From assembly GCA_964035545.1 (NCBI GenBank), contig OZ037767.1, positions 22,611,128-22,675,127 of the forward strand: a stretch of 64,000 nt of DNA, written 5' to 3'. The stretch's first letter is position 1; each line of letters starts with the position of its first letter. Below are positions 61,601 to 64,000 of the stretch, piece by piece. The position numbers were made by a program, and so were the translations under genes. The notes under the pieces were generated by a model, which saw only the letters and a list, made by a program, of their open reading frames with translations, did no database searches and was not told where the DNA came from. Origin of the DNA: Bugula neritina (taxonomy: Eukaryota; Bryozoa; Gymnolaemata; Cheilostomatida; Bugulidae).

Positions 61601-64000
61601 TAAAATTAAAAATTCTTATGAGATTCAGAGAAAAACCAACTGCTTATTTTTGAATTAATAACGTTGATGACTTCTAGGCAGATGTAGTTCTGCTGATGAC
61701 GTGCTCAATAAGAGAAGGTGCTGAGAAGAAAATATGGAACAGAGTGGATGCTCTCCAAGCTCTAAAGCGTAGACAGAATCCTGTGAAAATTGGTATTCTT
61801 GGTATGTACATGTAATGTCAATAAAAATCCATTTTTTATTCTAGCTTTCCTACTTTGGCAATTTTTCACTCAAAAATTCTCACTGACTGTGGCGTACTAA
61901 TCAGTAGTTGTGTATTGTTTAGGTTCTCTGAAAGAAATTAACAAAATAATTTATACTGTTACAGTAATAAATGTTATATTATATATTTTATGTAATTGAT
62001 AATTGTAAATATTTCATTTGAAATTTTATGTTAATAAAGTTATAAAAACAGTTTAGGCATAATTGTATTGGTGTTGTAGGAGTTGCCTGTTCTGGCAATA
62101 AAACATTTTATCCTTAAAAGTTGCATCTAGTGAGTAGTGGATACATTGTGGTATTTATTTTATTGAATAAAAAATTTGAATAAGTTTTAAAATGACCTCA
62201 TGCTTCTGTACAAGCAGCAACTAAAGTTCACCAAACCCGTAGCAAAATTATTTTTGTTTTTCACTATCAATTTCATGAAAGAATCATCATGGGATTAAAT
62301 CAAAGTTTCTGCAGTAAAAATCTCATGCGAGTATTCATGTGGGTGTGTGCAGATGTCTAGAGTTTTCTGTCCACACGGTCAATACTTAAAGTAGTTGAAC
62401 ATCTGAATCACTCTTCTTTTCTGTAGGTTGTATGGCTGAAAGGTTGAAATCTCAAATACTGGAAGAGAAGAAATCAGTGGACTTGGTGTGTGGCCCTGAT
62501 GCATACAAAGATCTACCCAGACTTCTCTCAGTTACATATACTGGCCAAACCGCGGGTAGATAAATCAGTTTATTCTTCTTGGGTTATTGACTAGATCATA
62601 CTCTCTAATGTGCACTAACCTAAAGTACGGTTAAAGTTTCATTTGCCTCTGACTAAACTCTGTAATTAATCAAAGAAGTTCCAGGTTTTTACATGTAGTA
62701 GTTTTCTTCACAGTTATCATAACATCAACTTTTCTACCTTGTTTTAGTCAACGTCCTGCTCTCATTGGAAGAGACCTACGCTGACGTAATGCCCATCAGA
62801 TTGAGTGAGAGTTCACCGTCAGCATTTGTGTCTATCATGAGGGGCTGTGACAACATGTGTAGTTACTGCATCGTACCGTTCACTAGAGGTCGAGAGAGGA
62901 GCAGACCAATCACCTCTATTCTAGATGAAGTCAAGCAGCTTAGAGATCAGGTGACTATTTTATATCTGTCTGTTTGTCTCGCCAGTTTTCTGTCAGCATG
63001 TTTCTGTGTATTATACAAGTCTGGCGTTGAGCCATATACCAATTCTTCTGTGTTAGCACTTAGCAATCTCCCCAGCTAGACATTTGTTGTGTAAATCTAA
63101 GTTTGCATTATTGAAAGGTACTTTTAAGTGTGATATAATACGGTCCTTATAAATATAATATATTATGTGTTTACAGCATTAGTATAATATATTCTTATGA
63201 TATTTATGCACAGAGTCATTCTATAAGCAGTTCTGGGTTAGGGGGTGACTGAGTGCAATAGCTTGAGATTCCAAGTTCCAACTTAAACTCCAAACTGAAG
63301 AATCACAAACTACTGCACTCAGTCACCCCAAACTCAGAGCTTCTTATAGAACCATTCCTGTGCACATGTCATGTAATATCTACATGTTGTTGAAGGGAAT
63401 AAAAGAGGTCACACTGCTGGGTCAGAATGTCAACAGCTATAGAGACTTGTCAGAATACTCAAGTGCTGATAACTCCAGACCCAAGTCGCCCACTAATTTA
63501 GCTAAAGGTATGCAGTAGTTCAATATCATAGCTTCACTGTTGCATGTCACCTTTCTGTGACATCATCATCCCCTTTCTGTGACATCATCATCCCCTTTCT
63601 GTGACATCATCATCACCTTTCTGTGACATCATCATCACCTTTCTGTGACATCATCATTGCCTTTCTGTGACATCATCATCGCCTTTCTGTCATATCATAA
63701 TCACCGTACTGTGACATCGTCATCACCTTTCTGTCACATCATCATTGCCTTTTTGTGACATTATCACATTCTTGTGACAAATATTAAATACAAAAATAAA
63801 ATGAACAAAGCCAACCGAAAATCAGACCCAGTAACAGTTCAAGGACAAGCTCCACTGTTGTATTTCATGCTAAGTGAACACATCACCTGTAAAGTATATA
63901 TTAATAGACCTGCATACTCATATGCCTTCATGCCGCAGGTTTCAAGACGATTTACAAGACAAAGCTGGGTGGCCTGAGGTTTGCTGATCTGCTTCATCAT
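58611..64000 (+). CDS. CDK5RAP1: CDK5RAP1-like mitochondrial tRNA methylthiotransferase, 3' partial
   Basis: Seven exons are visible: 58611-58983, 61205-61308, 61678-61801, 62427-62555, 62748-62950, 63396-63507 and 63939 to the window end, all in phase. The N-terminus ([18 protein letters not shown]) is basic and lacks acids, as mitochondrial presequences do. The MTTase domain starts at about residue 125 with [11 protein letters not shown]. Its three cluster cysteines are Cys132, Cys168 (MTCSIRE) and about Cys202 (GCMAERL). The radical-SAM motif CDNMCSYC is at about 277-284, followed by [13 protein letters not shown] and [11 protein letters not shown]. The last exon begins [18 protein letters not shown], as in human CDK5RAP1. 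The enzyme adds the 2-methylthio group to i6A37 of mitochondrial tRNAs. The rest of the radical-SAM domain and the TRAM domain lie beyond the window. Confidence 0.95.
59514..59855 (+). mobile_element. foldback MITE, family 1 copy 3
   Basis: A 342-bp copy in the first CDK5RAP1 intron, in the same orientation as the copy at 41630, with GCCTAGGGCCACAC ends. Flanks are TAA on the left and TTA on the right, so the target duplication is not perfect. The internal sequence (GATGCGTGATAAATAAAGC, CCAGCCAATTAGGTGACG) is nearly identical to copy 1. Confidence 0.9.
60190..60582 (+). mobile_element. possible solo LTR or other retroelement fragment
   Basis: A block of higher GC content within the AT-rich CDK5RAP1 intron runs from TGTAACCCTCTAG to CTACAATACA. 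It contains a TATA-like ATAATATATAAGG near 60420 and AATAATAAATGG near 60533, in the order expected for an LTR (promoter then poly(A) signal). No target-site duplication was found. It is not similar to the block at 35435. Confidence 0.3.
63219..63351. mobile_element. foldback MITE, family 2 copy B
   Basis: A 133-bp element with ends TTCTATAAGCAG and the reverse complement of TTCTATAAGAAG. Inner arms GGGGTGACTGAGTGCA and TGCACTCAGTCACCCC are a perfect inverted repeat. It lies in a CDK5RAP1 intron about 45 bp upstream of the exon at 63396. Confidence 0.8.
63538..63775. repeat. 22-bp minisatellite (CTTTCTGTGACATCATCATC)
   Basis: About ten imperfect tandem copies of CTTTCTGTGACATCATCATC plus two bases (AC, CC or GC) lie in the intron before the last visible CDK5RAP1 exon. 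TGACATCA-like sequences recur once per unit. Confidence 0.95.

Noticed and set aside
63538..63775. CRISPR-like regular repeats
   Set aside because: Units are directly contiguous without unique spacers and the genome is eukaryotic; it is a minisatellite.

Overview
This is animal nuclear DNA: AT-rich, with GT-AG introns of about 0.1-3 kb, many short exons and a heavy load of small repeats. Gene content (NRF-6-like acyltransferase, CEP126, SYCP1, TP53I3/PIG3, CDK5RAP1) and a PHD-finger LINE fit an invertebrate metazoan, possibly a spiralian. I cannot place it further from sequence alone.

Layout: (1) 541-9363 (+) NRF-6/Acyl_transf_3 membrane protein, 5' end missing. (2) 10820-21785 (-) CEP126-like centrosome/cilium protein, 15 coding exons. 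(3) 22094-35199 (+) SYCP1-like synaptonemal complex protein, 26 coding exons, divergent from CEP126 across about 308 bp. (4) 36220-40791 (-) an ankyrin-repeat protein ending in a caspase-like protease domain. (5) 43977-52747 (-) TP53I3/PIG3-like quinone oxidoreductase, 8 exons, with an unrelated four-exon acidic-protein gene (47065-49935, +) inside one intron. (6) about 53.5-57.74 kb (+) a decayed LINE with PHD ORF1 and EN-RT ORF2. (7) 58611-64000 (+) CDK5RAP1-like radical-SAM methylthiotransferase, cut by the window end. The genes look like an ordinary unlinked neighbourhood. In every host model except at the open ends of (1) and (7), the splice phases I read by hand close exactly.

Repeats: three copies of a ~342-bp foldback MITE, a second foldback family with three members, a CCCCCTAGACAC foldback element, tRNA-derived SINEs, possible solo LTRs, and several mini- and microsatellites. 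Most unexpected are a complete minimal hammerhead ribozyme motif on the minus strand at 27028-27072, set between two (TA)n tracts, and the ankyrin-caspase fusion, which retains the catalytic His/Cys and likely S1-pocket residues.
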